This document shows positions 45,361-54,002 of a stretch of DNA of 64,000 nt, piece after piece (within the stretch, counting starts at the first letter, position 1; each line of letters starts with the position of its first letter). The stretch is from UBA2231 sp964415175. GTDB lineage: Bacteria; Elusimicrobiota; Elusimicrobia; Elusimicrobiales; UBA9959. Below the pieces are notes generated by a model. It was not told where the DNA came from, ran no database searches, and worked only from the letters and a program-made list of their open reading frames with translations. A program made the position numbers and the translations under genes. Location: contig CAYPYG010000004.1 in the NCBI GenBank assembly GCA_964415175.1, positions 62,001-126,000 on the forward strand, written 5' to 3'.

Positions 45361-45630
45361 TCAGGCCTTGGTCCTGTAGCGCGGGTCGTTGTACATCTTG
45401 AACTGGCGGTAGATCTTGAGCTTGACCCGGCCCGCGGCCACGTCGGAGACCAGCTGCGTGAGTTCGTCCTCGAGGTCCCTGAGCTGGACCTCCATTACCC
45501 CGAGCCTGCCGGAGCAGGCGGCCTTGTGCTCTTCGGAGGCGTCCGTGCGTTCCAGCTGCCGGCGCATGTGGTAGATCTTGAGCTGGATTATGCTGATCTT
45601 GTCCGCCAGGCTCCCCACCGTCTCAGCCAT
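45361..45630 (-). CDS. DUF4254-like protein, C-terminal half
   Basis: An 89-residue helical protein. TVGSLADKISIIQLKIYHMR resembles the C-terminal signature of DUF4254 proteins, which often accompany heptosyltransferases. A charged helix and KLKIYRQFKMYNDPRYRT follow. The N-terminal DUF4254 half appears as a separate gene overlapping by 8 bp upstream. The two probably act as a two-chain protein. Function unknown. Confidence 0.65.
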   Translation of the reverse strand: MAETVGSLADKISIIQLKIYHMRRQLERTDASEEHKAACSGRLGVMEVQLRDLEDELTQLVSDVAAGRVKLKIYRQFKMYNDPRYRTKA

Positions 45631-45826
45631 TGTCGACGGCCTCCAGTACTTTCTCGTCTATGCGCTCGATGAGGTCGTTGCGCTTCTGGTTGAGGCGGTC
45701 GATGTTCTTCTTGGCGGCCGCTATGGCCGGCACGTCGCCGACGCGCGCCTTGTCCTCCTCGTGCCAGAGTTCCGTGTTCGTCATGGCCAGTTCGCTGACC
45801 AGGCTGCCTATCTGCGGTTTTCCCAT
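45623..45826 (-). CDS. DUF4254-like protein, N-terminal half
   Basis: A 67-residue protein: ELAMTNTELWHEEDKARVGD then AAKKNIDRLNQKRNDLIERI. The Trp-His-Glu-Glu-Asp stretch and the asparagine/arginine pattern match the first half of DUF4254 as I know it. A GAGAGGG ribosome site precedes ATG 45826. It overlaps the C-terminal-half gene by 8 bp in a different frame, so translation is likely coupled. A TATAAT at 45853-45858 is its probable promoter. Confidence 0.65.
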   Translation of the reverse strand: MGKPQIGSLVSELAMTNTELWHEEDKARVGDVPAIAAAKKNIDRLNQKRNDLIERIDEKVLEAVDNG

Positions 45827-45852
45827 GGTTCCCTCTCGATGTTATTACCTGA

Positions 45853-45858
45853 ATTATA
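45853..45858 (-). promoter_or_regulatory. -10 box inside the deacetylase stop
   Basis: TATAAT on the minus strand overlaps the TAA of the upstream polysaccharide-deacetylase gene and lies 26 bp before ATG 45826. It would let the split DUF4254-lpxK segment be transcribed on its own. The -35 is weak. Confidence 0.45.
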
Positions 45859-46669
45859 CAAAAAGGCGCGAACGCCCGCGGCTGAGCTGAAGCGCGAAGT
45901 CCAGCATCGTGTCGGAGCCCTTGATGAAGAGCCGGTCGACGGGGCCGGCCCCGCGGTCCCAGGGCCAGGGGGTCTTTCCCTGCGTGAAACTGAAATCGAA
46001 CTCGTAGTATTTGAGCGCGAGGGCCCTGACTTCCGGCTCGTAGGCGCCGGCGCCGTAGGGGTAGGCGAAAGCGCAGATCTCGCGGCCCAGGACCTCCTCC
46101 AGGCGTTTCTTCGACTCCCGCATCTGCCAGTCGGCGTCCTCGAGGGGGAGGCGGGGGAGCCTGGGGTGGGACATGGTGTGCGAACCGTACTCGACGACGC
46201 CGCTCTCCTGCATTTTTTTCAGCATCCCGAGATCGGCCATGCCGACCCAGGGTTCGGAAGCGGGATCGTGCCAGAGATTGGCCTTCCCTATGGTATCGAA
46301 AACGACGAAGATATTACCCTTCGTCCCGGTCTCGGACATTATCGGCCAGGCGTGGGAATAGTTGTTCTCGTAGCCGTCGTCGAAGGTGACGACCGCCGCT
46401 TTTTCCGGCATAGGCCTCTTCCCGCGCCGTATCGCCAGCAGTTCCGAGAAGAGAAGCGTCTCGTAGCCCTTTTCCTTCAGGTAGCGCATCTGCCGCCGGA
46501 AATCCTCCGGGGAGACCCATAAGTCCCTGAGGCGGGAGCCGGGGGGAGGCGTCCCCACCTTATGGTAGCAGAGAACGGGCAGGCCCGGCTTCGCCGCCCG
46601 CCACCAGGTCCAGCGGGCGCTGAGGGCCGCGGCCGCGGCCAGGGCCCCTCCCGCGATAAAATAGGTCAT
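45854..46669 (-). CDS. Polysaccharide deacetylase family protein (NodB homology)
   Basis: A 271-residue exported or membrane-anchored protein with an N-terminal hydrophobic segment (about 1-20). The NodB domain has catalytic VVTFDDGYENNY with the Asp-Asp pair, the metal-binding SHTMSHPRLP and ICAFAYPYGAGAYEPEV. It removes N-acetyl or similar groups from a cell-envelope glycan. It overlaps the upstream glycosyltransferase gene by 4 bp. Substrate unknown. Confidence 0.9.
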   Translation of the reverse strand: MTYFIAGGALAAAAALSARWTWWRAAKPGLPVLCYHKVGTPPPGSRLRDLWVSPEDFRRQMRYLKEKGYETLLFSELLAIRRGKRPMPEKAAVVTFDDGYENNYSHAWPIMSETGTKGNIFVVFDTIGKANLWHDPASEPWVGMADLGMLKKMQESGVVEYGSHTMSHPRLPRLPLEDADWQMRESKKRLEEVLGREICAFAYPYGAGAYEPEVRALALKYYEFDFSFTQGKTPWPWDRGAGPVDRLFIKGSDTMLDFALQLSRGRSRLFV

Positions 46670-48204
46670 TTACGGCCTCCGGTAAGGGCGGACGGGCCCA
46701 GCAGCCTGACGGCGGCCGCGTGGACCTTGTCCGCTGTTATGAGTTTCATGCAGAGAAAATGTCCGCGGGGGCAGCTGCGGGAGCCGTGCAGCGCGCAGGG
46801 ACGGCATTCCAGGAATTCCTCGATCACTTCGTTCCTCCCGCCGTAGGGGAAGAAGCCTAGCTCGCGGGTGGTGGGACCGAAGACCGCGACGACGGGCACG
46901 CCGTAGGCGGCGGCGATGTGCATCGGGCCGGAATCGTTGGTGAGGAAGAGGCTCATCCGCTTTATGACGGCCATCAGCTCGCCGAGGCCGGTGAGGCCGG
47001 CGAGGTTGAAACAGGCGCCGGGGCCGGCGAGCCTCTCCACTTCGGCCGCCACTTCCCGTTCCTTGGGCCCGCCGACCAGCACGGCCCGCAATCCCAGCTC
47101 CCCGTGGAGCCGTTTTATCACTTCGGCGTAGCGGGCGGCGGGCCAGCACTTGGTCGGCCAGGCCGAACCCGGATTGACGCCGAAAAGCCCGGAATCCGGC
47201 AGGCCGAACTTTTTGAAAGGGTCGGGGGGCGACGAGAGGCCCGGCCAGGCGGGCTGCGGGCTGCCTTTGAGAGGCAGCAGGAGGGTGAGGTTCCGTTCCA
47301 GATCGTGCAGCAGCCAGGAGAAAGGGACCCTGTCGGTGAGCAGGAAGGCGCCGGCGCTGGAAGAGAAGCCGACCCGGCGCGGTATCCCGGCCAGCCTGGC
47401 GAGCAGCGCGCTGCGCAGCGAGCGGTGGGGGATGACGGCGAGGTCGAAGGCGCCCTTTTGGAGTTCGCGCTTCAGCCGGAAGAACTCGGCGAGGAAGGAG
47501 GACGAGCGCTTCCTGTCCTCGATGATGGCGGCGGAGGGATCAGCCTGGGCGAAAACCCCGGCGGTCTCGGGCCTGGCCAGGACGGAGACTGACGAGGAGG
47601 GGAAAAGCTCCCTGAGTTGTTTCAGCAGCGGCAGCGTGAGCACGCAGTCGCCGAGGAAGGCGCCCTGCAACAGGACTATCCTGCGCGGCGGGGCCGCCGG
47701 GCCGCCCGGCTTCCCCGTTCCCGGCGCCCCGGCCGCCGGGCCCCAGTCCCCCAGGGCCGGCGAGTGGGTCCCGGCCTTAACGCCCAGGGGCTCCAGCGCG
47801 GCCATGTAGCGGTCCAGCGTATGGCGCTGCAGGGCGGGACTGGGGAAACGGAAAGCGACGAAAAGGCGGCGCGCCAGCGAATCCTTGCGGTAGCGCAGTT
47901 TGCGCGGGGCCCGGCAGAGAGCGCAGATCAGGCGCGTGCGCGGGGTGGCGTGAAGATCGACTATGACGTCGAAGCCGAGCGCGTTGATCTCGGCGGCGGA
48001 AGCGCGGAGGGACCTGAAAACGAGGACTCCCGAGAGAGAGGGGTTGGCGCCCGCGGCCTGCGCGAACTGCGGTTTGACCAGCATCCTTATGTCGGCGGAG
48101 GGGAATCTCGCGCGCAGGGCGCGGACGGCGGGGGCCGTGAGGATGATGTCCCCCAGGGAGGAGAGCCGGAGCAGGAGTATTTTCGGCGCGGGCGAAGCGG
48201 GCAT
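46666..48204 (-). CDS. GT9 heptosyltransferase with an extra N-terminal GT9 half-domain
   Basis: A 512-residue protein of unusual layout. Residues 1-155 look like the N-terminal Rossmann domain of a GT9 enzyme (KILLLRLSSLGDIILTAPAV, LGFDVIVDLHATPRTRLICA). After an Ala/Gly/Pro linker (about 155-175) a complete second GT9 unit follows (IVLLQGAFLGDCVLTLPLLK; FGVNPGSAWPTKCWPAARYA; FLTNDSGPMHIAAAYGVPVV). The extra half lacks a C-terminal donor domain, so it is probably structural or regulatory. It is the first gene of this run. Confidence 0.85.
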   Translation of the reverse strand: MPASPAPKILLLRLSSLGDIILTAPAVRALRARFPSADIRMLVKPQFAQAAGANPSLSGVLVFRSLRASAAEINALGFDVIVDLHATPRTRLICALCRAPRKLRYRKDSLARRLFVAFRFPSPALQRHTLDRYMAALEPLGVKAGTHSPALGDWGPAAGAPGTGKPGGPAAPPRRIVLLQGAFLGDCVLTLPLLKQLRELFPSSSVSVLARPETAGVFAQADPSAAIIEDRKRSSSFLAEFFRLKRELQKGAFDLAVIPHRSLRSALLARLAGIPRRVGFSSSAGAFLLTDRVPFSWLLHDLERNLTLLLPLKGSPQPAWPGLSSPPDPFKKFGLPDSGLFGVNPGSAWPTKCWPAARYAEVIKRLHGELGLRAVLVGGPKEREVAAEVERLAGPGACFNLAGLTGLGELMAVIKRMSLFLTNDSGPMHIAAAYGVPVVAVFGPTTRELGFFPYGGRNEVIEEFLECRPCALHGSRSCPRGHFLCMKLITADKVHAAAVRLLGPSALTGGRK

Positions 48205-48316
48205 ATTCCGGGGACGGTCGACCCTTCCGTCGACCCTTTCACGGAAAATTATATCATTTAGTTCCGGGAAAGAAATATTATAGAATCATTGGGATGTCCG
48301 GCCAGGGAGGAAAGGT
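48205..48316. promoter_or_regulatory. Divergent intergenic region, GT9 fusion / MFS transporter
   Basis: 112 AT-rich bases between divergent genes. On the minus strand TATAAT at 48248-48253 would give a 37-nt leader for the GT9 gene. On the plus strand TATTAT at 48276-48281 is the best -10 for the transporter. -35 boxes are weak for both. GGGAGG at 48305-48310 is the transporter's ribosome site. Confidence 0.5.
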
Positions 48317-49669
48317 CTGGAAACCGCTGAGAAAAAACTGAGTATAAAGAGATCCTTCGGCGTCCTGTTCGGGGCGTCCCGAGGGTTCTGGCTCGTCAAC
48401 GCCGTCAATTTCGGCGACGGCATCGCCTATTTCGGCATACTCACGCTGCTGACGCGTTTCCTCGGCACGCGGGTCGGGATGAGCGACGAACTGACCGGGA
48501 TGAGCGTCTCCTTTTTCACGGGTCTCGTCACGCTCTTCATGTTCGGCGGCGGTTTCGTCTCCGACCGCCTCGGCACCCGCCGGGCGATGACCCTCTCCCT
48601 TTCCGCCGTGCTGGCCGGCCGGCTGCTCCTGCTGGCCTCGCCGTACCTCTCCGCGGGCACGCCGCGCGTGGCGGCGGCGCTGTTCGCGCTGCTGGTGATG
48701 GCCGCCGGGGAGGGCGTGATCCAGCCGGCCATGTACGCGGGCACCAAGGAGCACACCGACGAGAGGACCGCCACGCTGGGCTACAGTTTCCTTTACGCGA
48801 TCATGAACCTCGGCATAATCGCCGAGAACCTCATCTCGCCGTTCATACGCACCAGCGACGTGTTCAGCGCCCCTTTCCTGGGGGCGGTGTCCGGGCTGGG
48901 GCTCGGCATCGACGGGGTATACTGGTTCTGCACCATTATAACCGCCGTCACCCTGCTCAACCACCTCCTTTTCTTCACGGACAAGGTAGAGGCCGGGGCC
49001 GCGCGGCTGCAGACGCCTTCGGTGGGGGAGAAGAAAGGACTGCGGGAGACCCTCAAGTCCCTGCCTTTCGCCGACCTGCGGTTCATGCTCTTCATCTTCA
49101 TGCTGCTGCCGGTGCGCACCCTTTTCGCCCATCAGTTCCTGACCCTCCCGGATTACGTGTTCCGCGCCTTCCCCGAGGGGGTGGGCGCCCGGTTCGAATG
49201 GATAGCGGGCCTCAATCCCCTGATCATCGTGATCTTCGTGCCGCTCATAGCCGCCATGACGGAGAACGTCAGGGTCCTGCGGATGATGATCGTCGGCACG
49301 ACCATCTCGGCCCTCACCACCTTCCTGCTGGTCTCGCCGCCGGACGTGAACGTCCTGCTGCTCTACGTCGCCCTCTTCTCTCTCGGCGAGGCCGTCTGGT
49401 CCTCCCGTTTCCTGGAATACGTGGCGGATATAGCGCCCAAGGGCCAGGTCGGGGCCTATATGGGCCTCGCCGGCCTCCCCTGGTTCATGGCCAAGTTCAC
49501 CACGGGACTCTATTCCGGCGCGATGCTGAACAAGTACATCCCCGTCTCCGGAACGCAGGACCCCGCTTCGCTCTGGCTCATTTACGCGCTGATAGCCTGC
49601 GTAACCCCGGCCGGACTGCTGCTGTTCGGCAGGCTCCTGGCCCCGAAGGCGGGGGAGGCGCGGAGATGA
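48317..49669 (+). CDS. MFS transporter (POT-like), probable CTG start
   Basis: About 450 residues and 12 membrane helices. The first ATG in frame (48479) would remove the first helix and its typical GFWLVNAVNFGDGIAYFGIL. The frame stays open upstream with no ATG, GTG or TTG, but CTG 48317 lies six bases after GGGAGG, so I take it as the likely start. Transport marks: GGFVSDRLGTRRAMTL between helices 2 and 3, and GEGVIQPAMYAGTKEHTDER. Layout resembles peptide/oligopeptide MFS proteins; substrate unknown. The stop overlaps the next start by 4 bp. Confidence 0.75.
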   Translation: METAEKKLSIKRSFGVLFGASRGFWLVNAVNFGDGIAYFGILTLLTRFLGTRVGMSDELTGMSVSFFTGLVTLFMFGGGFVSDRLGTRRAMTLSLSAVLAGRLLLLASPYLSAGTPRVAAALFALLVMAAGEGVIQPAMYAGTKEHTDERTATLGYSFLYAIMNLGIIAENLISPFIRTSDVFSAPFLGAVSGLGLGIDGVYWFCTIITAVTLLNHLLFFTDKVEAGAARLQTPSVGEKKGLRETLKSLPFADLRFMLFIFMLLPVRTLFAHQFLTLPDYVFRAFPEGVGARFEWIAGLNPLIIVIFVPLIAAMTENVRVLRMMIVGTTISALTTFLLVSPPDVNVLLLYVALFSLGEAVWSSRFLEYVADIAPKGQVGAYMGLAGLPWFMAKFTTGLYSGAMLNKYIPVSGTQDPASLWLIYALIACVTPAGLLLFGRLLAPKAGEARR

Positions 49670-50196
49670 AACGCCTGTCGGCCGGGTCGGTCACCGGGCT
49701 CGCCGCCCTGTTCCTGTTCTACCATTCCGCGTTCTCCCTCATGACGGGCGAGTCGTACAGGACGATGATGACCGAGATAGTCGGGCTGGCGAATTCCGAA
49801 ATAAAGACCGGCGCCGGCTATTCGCTGCTCGGCACCCTCTCGTCGGTAGGTCTCTCCGGCTCTTCCAGTTCCAGGTACGCCGTGGCCTGGGGCGTGATCA
49901 ACGCCTCCAGGCCGCCGCAGCTCACTATGAGCACCGCCCACGCCTTCCCCAATCCCTGCAGCCGCAAAAAGGGGTGCACGGCCGTCAATTTCACCCGCCT
50001 TACGATCACGGGCACGATAAGGATATACACGCTTTCCGGGGAGCTCGTGCGCACGCTGCAGAAGACCGGCAATCTGGACAACATGCCCTGGGACCTTAAG
50101 AACGAGGACGGGCGGACCGTAGTGAGCGGGCTCTATATCTACCACCTGGAAGGCGGCGGCAGCGCAAAGACAGGAAAACTGGTCATCGTCAGATGA
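49666..50196 (+). CDS. Exported protein with FlgD-Ig-like/type A sorting-like C-terminus
   Basis: A 176-residue exported protein with a hydrophobic N-terminus (about 10-25). Residues about 90-176 form one beta-sandwich: TIRIYTLSGELVRTLQ, MPWDLKNEDGRTVVSGLYIY and a closing TGKLVIVR. This is the pattern of FlgD Ig-like domains and of type IX secretion C-terminal signals, which are hard to tell apart. No type IX machinery is in the window. It overlaps both neighbours by 4 bp, linking it to the giant protein downstream. Confidence 0.7.
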   Translation: MKRLSAGSVTGLAALFLFYHSAFSLMTGESYRTMMTEIVGLANSEIKTGAGYSLLGTLSSVGLSGSSSSRYAVAWGVINASRPPQLTMSTAHAFPNPCSRKKGCTAVNFTRLTITGTIRIYTLSGELVRTLQKTGNLDNMPWDLKNEDGRTVVSGLYIYHLEGGGSAKTGKLVIVR

Positions 50197-50219
50197 AAGC
50201 TGGAGACAGGGGTCTTATT

Positions 50220-53200
50220 ATGAAAAAAGCAGCGGCGGCGGTTCTGGCCATATTTCTCGGGAGCGCGGCACACTCCTTACCGGGCGAGATCTCGCCGGGG
50301 GCCGTTCCCGGCACCATAAACTACCAGGGCCGGCTGGAAAGGGATAATTCACCGGTCACGGGCACCGTGCACCTTTATTTCCGCATCTACGACGCCCCGA
50401 CCGGCGGCAATCTGCTCTGGCAGAACCCCGCGGAGATAACCGTACCGGCCGTGCAGGGCATGTTCACGGCCCTCCTCGAACCTCCGGTCGGCGTTTTCGC
50501 CTCCGGCTCGCCCAAGTACCTGGAAGTGGAGGTGGAGAGCGAGCCCCTTTCTCCCCGCGAGAAGATAAACAGCGTCCTCTATTCCTACGTCGCGAAGAAA
50601 CTCGAGGACGGGGCCAGCGTCGCTTTCAGTTCCGCGACGGCGGCCTACAGCGTCTATCTGGCCACCAGCTCGGGCAATGTCGCCATAGGCACCGATGCCG
50701 CCACGGACAAACTGACGGTGAACGGGCGCGTCATGATAAGCGGCCCGGCCAGCCAGCTTTGTTTCCAGAGCGGGGGCATCGAAACACTTTCCTGCATGAC
50801 CGAGGCCGGCGTGGGAGAAGCCGTCGGCGGAGTGACTTCGAATAACGATTCCGCGCTGTCCGCCGGCGCCGACGGCGACGGGAATCTGCGCTTTCTCACC
50901 GCCAACGTGGAGCGCATGAGGCTGTACGATAATTCCGCCAGCGGAACGCTGGCCATAGGCGCGGGGGCCATAGCGTCCCCGTCGGCCGGCGCGGCGCTGG
51001 ACGTGGACGGAGCGTTTTACGTGGCGAACGCGGGTATATACGACCGCGCCGACGGCGAAGTCAACGTCAAGGAGAATCTCGTGGTGGAAGGCGGGCGGTT
51101 GCGCGGCATAGACGACAACTCCCTCGTGATAGGCTCGCCGGCGAACACGATAGTCGCGCGCACCAACGACGCCGACAGGCTCTGGATCACCTCGGACGGC
51201 AATATCGGGGCGGGAGCGACCGCGCCGGCCAGCGAGCGCGTCTACTCGTCCGGCAATATACGCGCGACCCAGGGGGTGCGCGGCGCCCGCGTTTCGATCG
51301 GCGCCTACAGCAATACCTGGACCGGGGCCGCGAACGAGGTCCGCGCCGAGGACGGCTACCATCTGCTGCTGCAGCAGACCAACGCCTACAATGTGGGGAT
51401 CGGCACCGCCACTCCGCTGCAGAAACTGCATGTCGGAGGGTCGGTACGAGCGGATTACAGCGTTATAGCCTCTTCCGCCTATTTTTCCGGCTCGGGCGTG
51501 ACCGGGGCCAATCCTTCGCTGGAAGTGGCCGGTAATCTCAAGGCGAACACCGGACTCGGCAACACCGTCGAGCTTTCGTCGACCATTATCCACGGCAGCC
51601 TGCAGGTCACGGGCCAGGTCCTCGGGGCCGAGGGCGGCAGGCCGGCCTATCTGTCCGACGACCAGACCTTCGAAGGGAAGAACGTCTTCTCCGAACTCCT
51701 CACCGTTTCCACGGACGCGCTGGTGGCCTCGCGTCTCGGAGTGGGAGTGCTGAATTTCGACTTCGGCTTGGGCGTCAACGACAGATACCTGCAGATAGGC
51801 GACAGTATCCCCGCCTACCAGAGCCATCCAGCGGCCCTCCACGTTGTGGGCGGCGCCGACGCCGACGCCAGGATAGGGCTCTGGCGGGGGTCGCAGGAGA
51901 CGGGCGGGATCCGTACGGCCGGGGCCGGCGCCATGGCCTTCACGGTGGCCGGGACCACGCGGGCGCTCATAACCAGCTCCCAGTTCCGCATACAGAACAG
52001 CCCCGTCTGGGTCTCCCCGGGCGAAAGCGGGAACCCGGCGATCTTCGTGAACCAGAGCGGCGACGTCTCCATGGGCGCGCAGATAAGCGCGGACCCGACC
52101 TGGCAGCTCAACGTCGACGGCGGCATACGCCTCCTCTCCGGCCCGCTGATCTTCCCGGACGGCACCATCATCGCCTCCACCAACAGCGCCACGGCGGCCA
52201 CTTCCATCTCCAGCCTCTCCGACGCGCTGGTCCAGGCCGGTCTCGGCGGCAGCGGCAGCGTCATAATCAAGTCCGGGGCTGCCGACGGCATTTTCGTCGA
52301 TATCTCCGGGCGCGTGGCCGTGGGACACGCCTCCCCGACCTCCAAACTGCATCTGCGCGGCGGCGATATGGTGATCGGCGCGCCGTTCGTGGGCAGTTAC
52401 GACACCAACGGCTACGACGACCTGCTCGTGGCCGGCAACCTCGTGGTGGACCGGGGCATAGTCCAGAGGTCGGCCGTCCCGGTGGAACTGGCCGCGGCCA
52501 TAATATCCGGGGACGTGCATCTCTCCACCGCCGCCTCCGGGAGGACCGGGGTGGGCACCGTTTCCCCGCAGACGAAGTTCGACGTCAACGGGGACGCCCA
52601 GTTCGGCGCCGGCGCCCAGAAATCCACCTTCACCGCGGCCGGCGCGCTGAACCTGCGCACCCCGCTGACCGTCCCTTCCGGCGGCACGGGCGCGACGACG
52701 CTGACCGGCGTGGTCAAGGGCAACGGGACCGGCGCCATGACCGCTCTGACCGGCACCGCCAATTACAACGCCTACTGGTCGGACGCCAACACGATACAGG
52801 CCGAGCAGTATACCGCCCTGACGCGCGGCGGGTCCAACGCGGACCTTTCCGGCGCCGACCAGGGCGGCATCATCTATAAGGGAGCTTCGGCGCTGGCCGC
52901 CAGCGTCTCCCTTACCGGCGTGCTGAAAGGCAATAATACGGGGGCGCCCTCGGCCATGACGGGTTCGGCCAACGCGGTCACCAGGTGGTCCGCGGCGGAC
53001 ACCATAGCGGCCAGTTCCATCCTGAACGATAACGGGACCCGCTTCACCGTCGCCGCGCCGGCCGATTTTACCGGCGCCGTCACCACGGCTTCCAGCGGCA
53101 CCTTCAGGTTGACCGGGGCGGCGAACTACAGCGTGGACACCAGCTCGGGCATATTGATGCGGGCCGGCATACTCAACATGAACAGCGCCGGCCGCGTCCG

Positions 53201-54002
53201 CAATATGCTGGACCCGGTCTCCAACCAGGACGCCGCGACCAAGTTCTACGTGGACGACAAGCTCGACTCCACGTCCGGTTCCGTCTGGAAGCGCACCGGG
53301 AACTACCTGAGCGGCGCGGACTGGCTGGGCAGCATAGACTCGGAGGACCTCGTCTTCAAGACCAACGACACTACGCGCCTGACCATCGGCGCCGCCGGCG
53401 GAGTGACCCTGGCCGCCGGCAACGCCCTCACCGTCTCGGCCTTCTCTTCGGCCGGTTTCGTTAAGAACAACGCTTCGGGCGTCCTGTCGGGCGGGAATTC
53501 CATCGCCGGGACCGATGTGACCGGGGCGGCCCTCACCAAGGCCGACGATACCAACGTGACCCTTACGCTCGGGGGAACGCCCGCGACGTCACTTCTCAGG
53601 GCCGCCAGTATCACGGCCGGCTGGACGGGCCAGCTGGCGATAGGCCGCGGCGGTACGGGAGCAGCCTCTTTCTCCGGCAACGAGCTGGTGAGGGCGAACG
53701 CCGGAGGAACGGCCCTCCAGAGTTCGGGCAAGACGGCGCCTGCCGGTACTATCGTCGGCACCACCGACTCGCAGACCCTGACCAATAAGACCATGTCCAC
53801 CAGTTCGGTCTGGCAGGGGGATGCGGTCGCGGTCCTTTACGGCGGCACGGGAGCGAGTACTCAGGCGGACGCGCGCACCAATCTGGGGCTCGGCGGCGGC
53901 ATATCCAAGACCGCCTCTGTTAGGAATGCCGCTGGGGATGGGGCCTGCACCATTATAGTCACCAACGGCGTGGTGACAGGAGGGAACTGCTTCCCCCCGT
54001 GA
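50220..54002 (+). CDS. Large tail-fibre-like repetitive surface protein
   Basis: A 1,260-residue exported protein (1,269 if ATG 50193 is used). The signal peptide is MKKAAAAVLAIFLGSAAHS. The N-terminal beta domain (about 25-135) starts TINYQGRLERDNSPVTGTVH. Then come many tail-fibre-like units of the type NVAIGTDAATDKLTVNG (about 152), NVGIGTATPLQKLHVGG (about 397) and SGRVAVGHASPTSKLHLRGG (about 700), with GGTGATTLTGVVKGN-type collar repeats nearer the end. No C-terminal S74 chaperone peptidase is visible; it ends VTNGVVTGGNCFPP. It is probably an adhesin or appendage. Confidence 0.8.
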   Translation: MKKAAAAVLAIFLGSAAHSLPGEISPGAVPGTINYQGRLERDNSPVTGTVHLYFRIYDAPTGGNLLWQNPAEITVPAVQGMFTALLEPPVGVFASGSPKYLEVEVESEPLSPREKINSVLYSYVAKKLEDGASVAFSSATAAYSVYLATSSGNVAIGTDAATDKLTVNGRVMISGPASQLCFQSGGIETLSCMTEAGVGEAVGGVTSNNDSALSAGADGDGNLRFLTANVERMRLYDNSASGTLAIGAGAIASPSAGAALDVDGAFYVANAGIYDRADGEVNVKENLVVEGGRLRGIDDNSLVIGSPANTIVARTNDADRLWITSDGNIGAGATAPASERVYSSGNIRATQGVRGARVSIGAYSNTWTGAANEVRAEDGYHLLLQQTNAYNVGIGTATPLQKLHVGGSVRADYSVIASSAYFSGSGVTGANPSLEVAGNLKANTGLGNTVELSSTIIHGSLQVTGQVLGAEGGRPAYLSDDQTFEGKNVFSELLTVSTDALVASRLGVGVLNFDFGLGVNDRYLQIGDSIPAYQSHPAALHVVGGADADARIGLWRGSQETGGIRTAGAGAMAFTVAGTTRALITSSQFRIQNSPVWVSPGESGNPAIFVNQSGDVSMGAQISADPTWQLNVDGGIRLLSGPLIFPDGTIIASTNSATAATSISSLSDALVQAGLGGSGSVIIKSGAADGIFVDISGRVAVGHASPTSKLHLRGGDMVIGAPFVGSYDTNGYDDLLVAGNLVVDRGIVQRSAVPVELAAAIISGDVHLSTAASGRTGVGTVSPQTKFDVNGDAQFGAGAQKSTFTAAGALNLRTPLTVPSGGTGATTLTGVVKGNGTGAMTALTGTANYNAYWSDANTIQAEQYTALTRGGSNADLSGADQGGIIYKGASALAASVSLTGVLKGNNTGAPSAMTGSANAVTRWSAADTIAASSILNDNGTRFTVAAPADFTGAVTTASSGTFRLTGAANYSVDTSSGILMRAGILNMNSAGRVRNMLDPVSNQDAATKFYVDDKLDSTSGSVWKRTGNYLSGADWLGSIDSEDLVFKTNDTTRLTIGAAGGVTLAAGNALTVSAFSSAGFVKNNASGVLSGGNSIAGTDVTGAALTKADDTNVTLTLGGTPATSLLRAASITAGWTGQLAIGRGGTGAASFSGNELVRANAGGTALQSSGKTAPAGTIVGTTDSQTLTNKTMSTSSVWQGDAVAVLYGGTGASTQADARTNLGLGGGISKTASVRNAAGDGACTIIVTNGVVTGGNCFPP

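Noticed and set aside
50193..50219. Earlier in-frame ATG of the surface protein
   Set aside because: It overlaps the previous stop as ATGA, but ATG 50220 gives a clean MKK signal peptide; both are possible, and the later is preferred.
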